From the NCBI RefSeq assembly GCF_014650955.1, contig NZ_BMVY01000029.1, positions 52,945-116,944 of the forward strand: DNA of 64,000 nt. The letters are read 5' to 3'. The translations under genes and the position numbers were made by a program. The notes below the pieces were generated by a model. That model saw only the letters and a program-made list of their open reading frames with translations, did no database searches and was not told the DNA's origin. Source of the DNA: Streptomyces tauricus (lineage in GTDB: Bacteria > Actinomycetota > Actinomycetes > Streptomycetales > Streptomycetaceae). Position 1 is the first letter of the stretch. The number at the start of each line of letters is the position of its first letter. Of the stretch, positions 43,300 to 51,680 are shown piece after piece.

Positions 43300-46047
43300 T
43301 TACGCGTCCCCTCCCGCGGCCCCAGGATCCGCCGCAGCGACATCCAGCAGCTGATACCGATCGATCGCCTGCTTCAAAAGCGACCGATCGACCTTCCCCT
43401 CGCGCGCCAACTCCGTAAGCACCCCCACCACGATCGACTGCGCGTCGATGTGGAAGAACCGCCGAGCGGCGCCCCGCGTATCGGCGAAGCCGAACCCGTC
43501 CGCGCCCAGCGACTGGTAAGTCCCCGGCACCCACCGCGAGATCTGGTCCGGAACGGACCGCATCCAGTCGGAGACGGCCACGAACGGCCCCTCGGCACCC
43601 GACAGCTTCCGGGTCACGTACGGAACACGCTGCTCCTCCTCAGGGTGGAGCAAGTTGTGCCGCTCCACCTCCACGGCCTCGCGCCGCAACTCGTTCCAGG
43701 AGGTCGCCGACCACACATCGGCCCGTACGTCCCAGTCCTCGGCGAGCAGCCGCTGCGCCTCGACGGCCCACGGCACCGCGACACCGGACGCCATGATCTG
43801 CGCCGGGATGGACCCTGCGGTCCCCGCCGCGAAGCGGTGGATGCCCGCGAGGATGCCCTCGACGTCGACGTCCGCCGGCTCGGCCGGGTGCTGGATCGGC
43901 TCGTTGTAGACGGTGAGGTAGTAGAAGACGTCCTCGCCGTGCGGGTGCTCCTCGGAGGAGCCGTACATCCGCCGCAGCCCGTCCTTCACGATGTGCGCGA
44001 TCTCGAACCCGTACGCCGGGTCGTACGCGACACAGCCCGGGTTGGTCGAGGCGAGCAGCTGCGAGTGCCCGTCCGCGTGCTGCAGACCCTCACCGGTCAG
44101 CGTCGTACGCCCCGCGGTCGCCCCCAGTACGAACCCGCGCGCCAACTGGTCGGCCATCTGCCAGAACTGGTCACCGGTGCGCTGGAAACCGAACATCGAG
44201 TAGAAGACGTACACCGGGATGAGCGGCTCGCCGTGCGTGGCGTACGCGGAACCCGCCGCGATCAGGGAGGCCGTACAGCCCGCCTCGGAGATGCCGTCGT
44301 GCAGCATCTGCCCGGTCGGCGACTCCTTGTACGCGAGGAGCAGGTCGCGGTCCACGGCCTCGTACTGCTGCCCGAGCGGGTTGTAGATCTTCGCGCTCGG
44401 GAAGAAGGAGTCCATGCCGAACGTGCGGTACTCGTCCGGCGCGATCAGCACGAACCGCTTGCCGATCTCCTTGTCCCGCATGAGGTCCTTGAGCAGCCGT
44501 ACGAACGCCATGGTCGTGGCGATCGACTGCTGACCGGAGCCCTTCTTCACACTCGCGTACGTCTTGTCCTCGGGCAGCGCGAGGGGCTTCGAGCGCACGA
44601 CACGCGTCGGGACGTACCCGCCGTTCTGCTTGCGGCGGTCGTGCATGTACTGGATCTCTTCGGAGTCCCGGCCCGGGTGGTAGTACGGCGGTGCGCCGGA
44701 CTCCAGCTCCTTGTCGGAGATCGGCAGGTGCAGCCGGTCGCGGAAGCCCTTGAGGTCGGCGACCGTCAGCTTCTTCATCTGGTGCGTGGCGTTGCGGCCC
44801 TCGAAGTTCGGGCCGAGCGTCCAGCCCTTGACCGTCTGGGCGAGGACCACGGTCGGCTGGCCCTTGTGCGCCTTGGCCGCCGCGAAGGCCGCGTAGACCT
44901 TGCGGTGGTCGTGACCGCCGCGGCCCAGGTGCAGGATCTGGTCGTCGGTCATGTTCTCGACCATCGCCCGCAGCCGGTGGTCGTGCCCGAAGAAGTGCTC
45001 GCGGATGTACGAGCCCGTCTCGGTGGCGTACGTCTGGAACTGGCCGTCGGGCGTGGTGTTCAGCTTGTTGACGAGCACGCCGTCGCGGTCCTGCGCGAGC
45101 AGCGGGTCCCAACTGCGGTCCCAGACCAGCTTGATGACGTTCCAGCCGGCGCCCCGGAACTGCGACTCCAGCTCCTGGATGATCTTCCCGTTGCCGCGTA
45201 CGGGACCGTCGAGGCGCTGCAGGTTGCAGTTGACGACGAAGGTCAGGTTGTCCAGGCCCTCGCGGGCGGCGATGGACAGCTGGCCGAGCGACTCCGGCTC
45301 GTCCATCTCGCCGTCGCCGAGGAACGCCCAGACATGGGACTTGGAGGTGTCCGCGATGGAACGCGCCTCCATGTAGCGGTTCATCCGCGCCTGGAAGATC
45401 GCACCGAGCGGACCCAGACCCATGGAGACGGTCGGGAACTCCCAGAAGTCCGGCATGGACCGCGGGTGCGGGTACGAGGACAGCGCGCGCGGGGCCTTCG
45501 ACTTCTCCTGCCGGAAGGCGTCCAGCTGAGCCTCGTCGAGGCGGTCCAGCAGGAACGCGCGGGCGTAGATACCGGGGGAGGCGTGCCCCTGGAAGAAGAT
45601 CTGGTCGCCGCCGTCACCCCCGTCCTTGCCGCGGAAGAAGTGGTTGAAGCCCACGTCGTAGAGCGAGGCGGAGGACGCGAACGTGGCGATGTGGCCGCCG
45701 ACACCGATACCGGGCCGCTGGGCCCGGGACACCATCACGGCCGCGTTCCAGCGGGTCGCGTTGAGGATCTTCCGTTCGATCTCCTCGTTGCCGGGGAAGA
45801 ACGGCTCGTCCTTGGTGGCGATGGTGTTGACGTAGTCGGTGCTGCGCATCTCGGGAACGGCCACGCGCTTCTCGCGGGCGCGTTCGATCAGCCTCAGCAT
45901 GAGATAGCGGGCCCGCTCCCGGCCGCGCTGGTCCACGGCGGCGTCGAGGGAGTCGAGCCACTCCTGGGTCTCTTCGGGATCGAAGTCAGGGACCTGACTC
46001 GGAAGGCCGCCAATGATGATCGGGTTGCGATCGGGTCCGGAAGCCAC
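43300..46047 (-). CDS. aceE: Pyruvate dehydrogenase E1 component (homodimeric)
   Basis: 915 residues, GTG start with AGGAA upstream. It decarboxylates pyruvate with thiamine diphosphate and passes acetyl to E2. The ThDP motif starts at GDGEMDEPES and ends ~28 residues later at FVVNCNLQRLDGPV, with the homodimeric-type HASPGIYARAF, GHDHRKVYAAF and ARGFVLGATAGRTTLTGEGL regions all present. Length is normal for the proteobacterial/actinobacterial AceE (about 890-930). No E2 or E3 genes are adjacent, as in other Streptomyces. It feeds acetyl-CoA to the fatty acid pathway. Confidence 0.96.
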   Translation of the reverse strand: MASGPDRNPIIIGGLPSQVPDFDPEETQEWLDSLDAAVDQRGRERARYLMLRLIERAREKRVAVPEMRSTDYVNTIATKDEPFFPGNEEIERKILNATRWNAAVMVSRAQRPGIGVGGHIATFASSASLYDVGFNHFFRGKDGGDGGDQIFFQGHASPGIYARAFLLDRLDEAQLDAFRQEKSKAPRALSSYPHPRSMPDFWEFPTVSMGLGPLGAIFQARMNRYMEARSIADTSKSHVWAFLGDGEMDEPESLGQLSIAAREGLDNLTFVVNCNLQRLDGPVRGNGKIIQELESQFRGAGWNVIKLVWDRSWDPLLAQDRDGVLVNKLNTTPDGQFQTYATETGSYIREHFFGHDHRLRAMVENMTDDQILHLGRGGHDHRKVYAAFAAAKAHKGQPTVVLAQTVKGWTLGPNFEGRNATHQMKKLTVADLKGFRDRLHLPISDKELESGAPPYYHPGRDSEEIQYMHDRRKQNGGYVPTRVVRSKPLALPEDKTYASVKKGSGQQSIATTMAFVRLLKDLMRDKEIGKRFVLIAPDEYRTFGMDSFFPSAKIYNPLGQQYEAVDRDLLLAYKESPTGQMLHDGISEAGCTASLIAAGSAYATHGEPLIPVYVFYSMFGFQRTGDQFWQMADQLARGFVLGATAGRTTLTGEGLQHADGHSQLLASTNPGCVAYDPAYGFEIAHIVKDGLRRMYGSSEEHPHGEDVFYYLTVYNEPIQHPAEPADVDVEGILAGIHRFAAGTAGSIPAQIMASGVAVPWAVEAQRLLAEDWDVRADVWSATSWNELRREAVEVERHNLLHPEEEQRVPYVTRKLSGAEGPFVAVSDWMRSVPDQISRWVPGTYQSLGADGFGFADTRGAARRFFHIDAQSIVVGVLTELAREGKVDRSLLKQAIDRYQLLDVAAADPGAAGGDA

Positions 46048-46553
46048 GCTGTTCCTTCGCTCTCGGGGGGCCGCTTCTTCTCGGTTTCTTCAGTTTTTAC
46101 TTTGCTTTTTCTCTGGTTTCCTGGGCGTCTGCACCGTTCCCCATCGTGTACCTCGGGAGCGGAAACGTCATCTCTACCGAGAGGTAACCGACACGTTCGC
46201 ACCGTTCTCCCAAGGGCGGGTCCGGCAAATCGCAACGATACGCCCGACCCGTGACGCGTACCGCAAAGGCATTCGAGTCTCGTACCCTCGTAGGGTTCCG
46301 AAATTCACAAAGCGGGCAGATTGCTGTGGTGTGTGTCACCAACGGCTGTGATTCCCTGACTGGAGTTGCGGCGACACGGCCTGGATCGTCACCGTTTCGG
46401 CGGTCTTGACGGCCGGGTACTTGCGCGATCCGCCCCGCCCGTGTGGACTACGGCCAATGCTGCGCGCACGCGCGTGGCTTGAACTTCCCCAGGATCTCGG
46501 CTTCGCCCGGGCCGGGGAGGACCCCATTACCGAACATGATCAGGAGGCAACCC
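46048..46553. other. Long divergent promoter region between aceE and DUF3052
   Basis: This 506-bp gap has no credible gene. Small palindromes such as ACCCTCGTAGGGT (46283-46295) and TACCGAGAGGTA near 46176 are possible operators for aceE. A pyrimidine-rich run (46082-46119) lies in the aceE leader. AGGAGG at 46542 serves the DUF3052 gene. Confidence 0.5.
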
Positions 46554-46991
46554 GTGAGCGCGACCGCGGACCACGCGGAGGAGCGGACGAGCCTGGCCGC
46601 CAGGCTGGGATTCCAGCCCGAGCAGGTGGTCCAGGAGATCGGCTTCGACGACGACGTCGACCAGGAGCTCCGCTCGGCCATTGAAGAAGTAATCGGCAGC
46701 GAGCTCATGGACGAGGAGTACGACGACGTCGCCGACGCCGTTGTGCTCTGGTTCCGAGACGACGACGGCGACCTGACGGATGCGCTGGTGGATGCCACCA
46801 CGTACGTCGAAGAGGGCGGCGCCGTCCTGCTGCTGACGCCCAAGACCGGCCGAGACGGTTATGTGGAGCCCAGCGACATCGCCGAAGCTGTGACGACCGC
46901 GGGTCTGTCCCAGACCAAGGGCATCAGCGTGGGGAAGGACTGGAGCGGCACGAAGCTGGCTACGCCGAAGACGGCGGCCAAGAAGCGCTGA
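46554..46991 (+). CDS. DUF3052 family protein
   Basis: 145 residues from the GTG at 46554, with AGGAGG 6 bases upstream. Conserved actinobacterial family; features are LGFQPEQVVQEIGFDDDVD, an acidic DEEYDDVADAVVLWFRDDDG and a C-terminal VGKDWSGTKLATPK. In mycobacteria a DUF3052 protein has been linked to oxidative/metal stress, but I cannot support a specific role here. It lies between aceE and the peroxiredoxin gene, followed by a strong terminator. Confidence 0.88.
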   Translation: MSATADHAEERTSLAARLGFQPEQVVQEIGFDDDVDQELRSAIEEVIGSELMDEEYDDVADAVVLWFRDDDGDLTDALVDATTYVEEGGAVLLLTPKTGRDGYVEPSDIAEAVTTAGLSQTKGISVGKDWSGTKLATPKTAAKKR

Positions 46992-47009
46992 GGCGCAGCC
47001 GAGGCCAGG

Positions 47010-47043
47010 AGGCCCCCGCCGACTCCGGTCGGCGGGGGCCTCG
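47010..47043 (+). terminator. Terminator after the DUF3052 gene
   Basis: A perfect 15-bp stem (47010-47024 with 47029-47043) with loop TCCG is followed by GTCCCTTT. Confidence 0.85.
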
Positions 47044-47121
47044 TCCCTTTGGGGGCACGGTGGGGGCGCTGCGTAGGGTGGGTCACTCGGACGGGTCCAT
47101 CTAGTGGAGGGATGCAGGACC

Positions 47122-47589
47122 ATGGTCAGCGAGACGATCGGGGTCGGCGACAAGGCTCCGGACTTCGAGCTCAAGGACAACCACGGTGCCACCGTGAAGC
47201 TCTCCGACTTCCGGGGCGCGAAGAACGTGGTGCTGCTCTTCTACCCCTTCGCCTTCACCGGCGTGTGCACCGGCGAACTGTGCGAGCTGCGCGACAACCT
47301 GCCGCGGTTCGCCGACCGCGACACCCAGCTCCTCGCCGTCTCGAACGACTCCATCCACACCCTGCGCGTGTTCGGCGAGCAGGAGGGCCTGGAGTACCCG
47401 CTGCTGTCGGACTTCTGGCCGCACGGCGAGGTCTCGCGCGCGTACGGTGTCTTCGCCGAGGACAAGGGCTGCGCGGTGCGCGGCACCTTCGTCATCGACA
47501 AGGAGGGTGTCGTCCGCTGGACCGTCGTCAACGCCCTGCCGGACGCACGGGACCTGAACGAGTACGTACAGGCGCTCGACGCCCTGTAG
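47122..47589 (+). CDS. Peroxiredoxin (AhpE/BCP type)
   Basis: 155 residues from the ATG at 47122. Thioredoxin fold with peroxidatic Cys49 in YPFAFTGVCTGELCEL and a second cysteine five residues on (Cys54), a spacing seen in two-Cys BCP/PrxQ enzymes, although the overall sequence resembles AhpE. It reduces hydroperoxides. It stands at the head of the Ter genes, which also act in oxidative and metal stress, but a 139-base gap suggests its own transcript. Confidence 0.9.
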   Translation: MVSETIGVGDKAPDFELKDNHGATVKLSDFRGAKNVVLLFYPFAFTGVCTGELCELRDNLPRFADRDTQLLAVSNDSIHTLRVFGEQEGLEYPLLSDFWPHGEVSRAYGVFAEDKGCAVRGTFVIDKEGVVRWTVVNALPDARDLNEYVQALDAL

Positions 47590-47728
47590 AGCCCTGGATG
47601 CCGACACTTCGGGATTCTTCGCGCCCCAGGGACTGCGGTGGCGGGGAACCTCTCACTAGGATCGGCACGTTGATCCGATACCAACGCACTACGGGGCTTC
47701 CCGCCCCCGGACACCAATGGGAGTACTC

Positions 47729-48304
47729 GTGGGAGTCAGCCTCAGCAAGGGCGGCAACGTATCGCTGTCGAAGGAGGCCCCGGGCCTGACCGCGGTCATC
47801 ATCGGTCTGGGGTGGGACATCCGCACCACCACCGGTACCGACTTCGACCTCGACGCGAGCGCGATCCTGACGAACGCGGAGGGCAAGGTCAGCAGTGACG
47901 CCAACTTCGTGTTCTTCAACAACCTGAAGAGCCCCGACGGCTCCGTCGAGCACACCGGTGACAACACCACCGGTGAGGGCGAGGGCGACGACGAGCAGAT
48001 CAAGGTCAATCTCGCCGGGGTCCCCGCCGACATCGAGAAGATCGTCTTCCCGGTCTCGATCTACGACGCCGAGAACCGCCAGCAGTCGTTCGGCCAGGTA
48101 CGCAACGCGTTCATCCGCGTCGTGAACCAGGCCGGCGAGGCGGAGATCGCCCGGTACGACCTCTCCGAGGACGCCTCGACGGAGACCGCGATGGTCTTCG
48201 GCGAGCTGTACCGCCACGGCGCGGAGTGGAAGTTCCGCGCCATCGGCCAGGGGTACGCCTCGGGTCTGCGCGGCATCGCGCAGGACTTCGGCGTCAACGT
48301 CTGA
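47729..48304 (+). CDS. terD: TerD-family protein 1
   Basis: 191 residues from the GTG at 47729, which has GGGAG 5 bases upstream; an ATG at 47717 gives four more residues but lies within that ribosome site. The start MGVSLSKGGNVSLSKEAPGL and the calcium-binding set (DFDLDAS, then SVEHTGDN and EGDDE) are standard for TerD. The C-terminal GQGYASGLRGIAQDFGVNV closes the fold. TerD proteins bind calcium and form part of a membrane-associated stress complex with TerC and TerA. Close paralogue of the next gene. Confidence 0.93.
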   Translation: MGVSLSKGGNVSLSKEAPGLTAVIIGLGWDIRTTTGTDFDLDASAILTNAEGKVSSDANFVFFNNLKSPDGSVEHTGDNTTGEGEGDDEQIKVNLAGVPADIEKIVFPVSIYDAENRQQSFGQVRNAFIRVVNQAGEAEIARYDLSEDASTETAMVFGELYRHGAEWKFRAIGQGYASGLRGIAQDFGVNV

Positions 48305-48359
48305 GCCTGAAAACCCCTGGGGTTCGGGATCCGAGCCCCGGGGCGCTCCACCACTTCCC

Positions 48360-48394
48360 GTCCGGCGCCGCACACTCCTAGTGCGGCGCCGGAC
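48360..48394 (+). terminator. Hairpin between the two terD genes
   Basis: A perfect 14-bp stem (48360-48373 with 48381-48394) closes a 7-base loop, 48 bases before the second terD start. There is no U-run; it could end or attenuate transcription from the first terD. Confidence 0.7.
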
Positions 48395-48442
48395 GTGCTG
48401 GTACCACGGCACAACCAACGGCTTCACCGGGGAGGACCAAAC

Positions 48443-49018
48443 ATGGGTGTCACGCTCGCCAAGGGGGGCAATGTCTCCCTCTCCAAGGCCGCACCGAACC
48501 TCACGCAAGTGATGGTCGGGCTCGGCTGGGACGCACGCTCCACCACCGGAGCGGACTTCGACCTCGACGCCAGTGCGCTGATGTGCAACTCGGGCCGGGT
48601 GCTCGGTGACGAGTGGTTCATCTTCTACAACCAGCTCAAGAGCCCCGACGGCTCGGTCGAGCACACCGGGGACAACCTCACCGGTGAGGGCGAGGGCGAC
48701 GACGAGTCCATCCTCATCGACCTCTCCAAGGTGCCCGCCAACGTGGAGAAGATCGTCTTCCCGGTCTCCATCCACGACGCCGACAACCGCGGGCAGACCT
48801 TCGGCCAGGTGAGCAACGCGTTCATCCGGGTCGTCAACCAGGCCGACGGCGTGGAGCTGGCCCGCTACGACCTCTCCGAGGACGCCTCCACGGAGACAGC
48901 GATGATCTTCGGCGAGGTCTACCGCTACGGCGGCGAGTGGAAGTTCCGCGCGGTCGGCCAGGGCTACGCGTCCGGGCTGCGAGGCATCGCCCTCGACTTC
49001 GGGGTCAACGTTTCGTAA
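48443..49018 (+). CDS. terD: TerD-family protein 2
   Basis: 191 residues, ATG with GGAGG 7 bases upstream. It has the same layout as TerD 1 (MGVTLAKGGNVSLSKAAPNL, DFDLDAS, SVEHTGDNL, GEGDDE), with its own promoter region after a hairpin. The two are tandem duplicates that kept all calcium-ligand residues. A degraded copy of this gene's 3' end lies ~190 bases downstream at 49188. Confidence 0.93.
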   Translation: MGVTLAKGGNVSLSKAAPNLTQVMVGLGWDARSTTGADFDLDASALMCNSGRVLGDEWFIFYNQLKSPDGSVEHTGDNLTGEGEGDDESILIDLSKVPANVEKIVFPVSIHDADNRGQTFGQVSNAFIRVVNQADGVELARYDLSEDASTETAMIFGEVYRYGGEWKFRAVGQGYASGLRGIALDFGVNVS

Positions 49019-49187
49019 AGCGGGTTACGCGGAAGATGGCCCCTGTGATCAACAGGTCGGCCGGGGTGTCACGAAGTGGTGCCAGCACGTGAGACGGCCC
49101 AGGTGGCAGAAGGCGCGTCACCTGGGTTCGGACCCTCTGGACCTGCGACTCTTCGAGCGGAAGGGCCCGGCCCTCTCCTTCGGGGAG

Positions 49188-49237
49188 TCGGCCCTCTAGA
49201 CTTCGAGGTCAATGTTTCGTAAAGCCGGGTACGGCGG
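49188..49237 (+). pseudogene. Remnant of a terD 3' end
   Basis: GACTTCGAGGTCAATGTTTC followed by the stop TAA and AAGCCGGGTACGGCGG repeats, with small changes, the end of the second terD (48988-49032, GACTTCGGGGTCAACGTTTC, TAA, AAGCGGGTTACGCGG). The similarity includes the last seven codons, the stop and ~16 bases beyond, so it is a duplicated scar of a terD gene lying between terD 2 and the TerC-like gene. Confidence 0.7.
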
Positions 49238-49277
49238 GGGGAAACCCCCTCCGGACTTCGTCCGGGGGTAGCCCCCC
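49236..49277 (+). promoter_or_regulatory. Alternative hairpins in the TerC-like gene leader
   Basis: GGGGGG (49236-49241) can pair either with CCCCC (49245-49249) or with CCCCCC (49272-49277), and a third hairpin CCGGA/TCCGG (49251-49265) competes with the first. Mutually exclusive pairing 20-60 bases before a GTG start without a clear ribosome site suggests attenuation or translational control. Confidence 0.4.
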
Positions 49278-49297
49278 AACTCACGATTGGGTAGCCA

Positions 49298-50443
49298 GTG
49301 GTTCTGAAAACCTTCGGCTGGTCGTTCGCGGTCACCGCGCTCGGCCTGGTCGCAGCGGTTTTGATCGGCGGATGGACCGCGTTCGGGATCGTGCTGATCC
49401 TGTCCATCCTCGAGATCTCGCTGTCCTTCGACAACGCGGTGGTCAACGCCGGAATCCTGAAGAAGATGAGTGCCTTCTGGCAGAAGATCTTCCTCACCGT
49501 CGGCATCCTCATCGCCGTCTTCGGAATGCGGCTCATCTTCCCCGTCGTGATCGTCGCGATCAGTGCCTCCCTCGGCCCGATCGAGGCGGTCGACCTCGCG
49601 CTGAACGACGCCGACCGCTACCAGGAACTGGTGACCGACGCCCACCCGTCGATCGCCGCCTTCGGTGGCATGTTCCTGCTGATGATCTTCCTCGACTTCA
49701 TCTTCGAGGACCGCGACATCAAGTGGCTGGGCTGGCTGGAGCGCCCGCTCGCCAAGCTCGGCAAGGTCGACATGCTCTCGGCCTGCATCGCCCTGATCAT
49801 CCTGCTCGTCACCGCGCTGTTCCTGGCCCCGCAGGCCCATCTGCACGCCGGGTCCGCCGACAAGGCGGAGACGGTCCTGCTCTCCGGCGTCGCCGGCCTG
49901 ATCACGTACCTGGTCGTCGGCGGCCTCTCCGGGTTCTTCGAGAACCGTCTCGAAGAGGCCGAGGAGCGCGAGCACGAGGCCGAGGAGGAGGCCAAGGCCA
50001 AGGGCAAGCAGATCTCCGCCGGCGCCATGGTCGGCAAGGCCGCCTTCTTCATGTTCCTCTACCTCGAAGTCCTCGACGCGTCGTTCTCCTTCGACGGCGT
50101 CATCGGCGCCTTCGCCATCACCAACGACATCATCCTGATGGCGCTGGGCCTGGGCATCGGCGCGATGTACGTGCGGTCGCTGACGGTCTACCTGGTGCGC
50201 CAGGGCACCCTGGACGACTACGTGTACCTGGAGCACGGCGCCCACTACGCGATCGGCGCCCTCGCCGCGATCCTGCTGATCACCATCCGCTTCGAGGTCA
50301 ACGAGATCATCACCGGCCTCATCGGGGTCGTCCTGATCGCCTGGTCCTTCTGGTCCTCGGTACGCCGCAACAAGGCGCTGGCGGCCGCGGAGGGAAAAGC
50401 TGACCCCTCGGACGACAAGACAGAGGTCTCGTCCGGGGTGTGA
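49298..50443 (+). CDS. TerC-like integral membrane protein (DUF475)
   Basis: 381 residues, GTG start. About nine transmembrane helices carry two inverted-repeat motifs, ISLSFDNAVVNA near residue 44 and LDASFSFDGVIGAFA near 254, whose acidic residues are the metal-binding signature of the TerC superfamily. Between them is a charged cytosolic loop (EEAEEREHEAEEEAKAKGK) near 225-245. TerC proteins form the membrane anchor of Ter complexes and some export manganese. It lies in order between TerD and TerA genes. Confidence 0.9.
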   Translation: MVLKTFGWSFAVTALGLVAAVLIGGWTAFGIVLILSILEISLSFDNAVVNAGILKKMSAFWQKIFLTVGILIAVFGMRLIFPVVIVAISASLGPIEAVDLALNDADRYQELVTDAHPSIAAFGGMFLLMIFLDFIFEDRDIKWLGWLERPLAKLGKVDMLSACIALIILLVTALFLAPQAHLHAGSADKAETVLLSGVAGLITYLVVGGLSGFFENRLEEAEEREHEAEEEAKAKGKQISAGAMVGKAAFFMFLYLEVLDASFSFDGVIGAFAITNDIILMALGLGIGAMYVRSLTVYLVRQGTLDDYVYLEHGAHYAIGALAAILLITIRFEVNEIITGLIGVVLIAWSFWSSVRRNKALAAAEGKADPSDDKTEVSSGV

Positions 50444-50472
50444 CACCGGTCAGGTTGAGGAACGCTCTGTGA

Positions 50473-50507
50473 GGGGCGGGCGCCGAGGAGTCCTCGGCGC
50501 CCGCCCC
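50473..50507 (+). terminator. Terminator after the TerC-like gene
   Basis: A 17-bp arm (50473-50489) pairs perfectly with 50491-50507 around one central base, so in practice ~15 bp with a small loop. It is 30 bases past the stop and 60 bases before terA. Confidence 0.85.
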
Positions 50508-50566
50508 GGCGTATGAGGCCCCGATCCTTCGTCGGGGCGGGGTGAACAGCCGAGGTGGGGGCGGGA

Positions 50567-51304
50567 ATGAGTTTCTGGGAAGGCATGTGGCGCGGGCGGT
50601 CGGCGCAGTTCGACTCGGGCAGCGCGGCGACCAACGCCATCGAACTGACCAAACGGAACCAGACGATCTCACTCAGCAAGCAGGGTGCGGCCACCGGCAA
50701 TCTCCGTATCAACCTCTCGTGGCGGATGCGGACCTCCGACATAGGCGGGGCCCAGCGGGGGAGTCTGCTGCGCCACCCCTTCAAGGCCCTGAAGCCGGAA
50801 GTGGTGCAGGCGCACACCCAGTCCATGGTCAACGTCGACCTCGACCTCGGCTGCATGTACGAGCTGGCCGACGGCAGCAAGGGGGTCGTCCAGCCGCTCG
50901 GGGGCTTCCTGGGGGACCTCAACGGCGCGCCCTACGTGAAGCTCAGCGGTGACGACCGGTTCGGCTCCGGCTCGGGCGAGACGATCTTCGTCAACCTCGA
51001 CCACCGCAAGGAGATCAAGCGGCTGCTGGTCTTCGTCTACATCTACGACCAGACCCCGGCGTTCGACCGTACGCACGCGATCGTGACCCTGTACCCGAGC
51101 AACGGGCCCCGGATCGAGATCGGGCTCGACGAGCGGCACTCCCAGGCCCGGTCCTGCGCGGTCGTCATGATCGAGAACGTCAAGAACGAACTCGTGGTGC
51201 GACGCGAGGTGAAGTTCGTGTACGGCTTCCAGGCAGAACTGGACCGCCTGTACGGCTGGGGCCTCCAATGGGGCCGAGGCTACAAGGCAAAGGCCGACCG
51301 TTAG
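50567..51304 (+). CDS. terA: TerA-family tellurium resistance protein
   Basis: 245 residues from the ATG at 50567 (MSFWEGMW). The N-terminal region (AIELTKRNQTISLSKQGAAT) and the TerD-like beta-sandwich with VNVDLDLGCMYELADG and VKLSGDDRFGSGSGE fit TerA, a TerD-fold relative without the full calcium set. The C-terminus RREVKFVYGFQAELDRLYGW is conserved in the family. It should join the TerC/TerD complex at the membrane. Confidence 0.9.
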   Translation: MSFWEGMWRGRSAQFDSGSAATNAIELTKRNQTISLSKQGAATGNLRINLSWRMRTSDIGGAQRGSLLRHPFKALKPEVVQAHTQSMVNVDLDLGCMYELADGSKGVVQPLGGFLGDLNGAPYVKLSGDDRFGSGSGETIFVNLDHRKEIKRLLVFVYIYDQTPAFDRTHAIVTLYPSNGPRIEIGLDERHSQARSCAVVMIENVKNELVVRREVKFVYGFQAELDRLYGWGLQWGRGYKAKADR

Positions 51305-51315
51305 CGGGCCCCGCA

Positions 51316-51632
51316 AGGGGCGCGGGGAACTGCGCGCCCGAGCACGCACCGAGCCTCGTCAGGGGCGCGGGGAACTGCGCGGCCAGCCACGACGCATCCG
51401 CGACCGAGCACGCACCGGCCCCCGTCAAGGGCCCGGGGAACTGTGCGCCCGAGCACGCACCGAGCCCCGTCAGGGGCGCGGGGAACTGCGCGGCCGGCAC
51501 CGACCGACCCGCACCCCACGTCCTGCCGGCAGTCGCCCTGCGGACGGCGGCGCCCCAGCGCTCGGGCTCGGGGCCGGCCGCTCAGGGGCGGCTGCGGCCC
51601 CGTCGTGGCTGATCGCGCGGTTCCCCGCACCC
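51316..51632 (+). repeat. Tandem array of dispersed-repeat units, a 111-bp composite duplicated
   Basis: Units at 51316, 51361, 51427 and 51472. Units 1 and 3 and units 2 and 4 are each 111 bases apart and share the same spacer (GCCCGAGCACGCACCGAGCC after units 1 and 3), so a two-unit block was duplicated. A last, inverted and degenerate unit lies at 51604-51632. The array fills the 376-bp convergent gap between terA and the third terD. Confidence 0.85.
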
Positions 51633-51680
51633 CCAGAGGCGAAAGGCGGCCGCTTCCCGTGCCCCGGGACGACCGGGGGC

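Noticed and set aside
43201..46254. Open frame of over 1000 codons on the plus strand across aceE
   Set aside because: An antisense shadow of aceE, whose motifs are complete on the minus strand; the frame has no start signal and includes repeat DNA.
49019..49297. Manganese riboswitch (yybP-ykoY) before the TerC-like gene
   Set aside because: The conserved loop sequences of that riboswitch were looked for and not found; only G/C-run hairpins are present.
51316..51500. CRISPR array
   Set aside because: Units are regularly placed but spacers are themselves repeated (same 25-base spacer twice), units are not palindromic CRISPR repeats, there are no cas genes, and the same unit is dispersed at many gaps.
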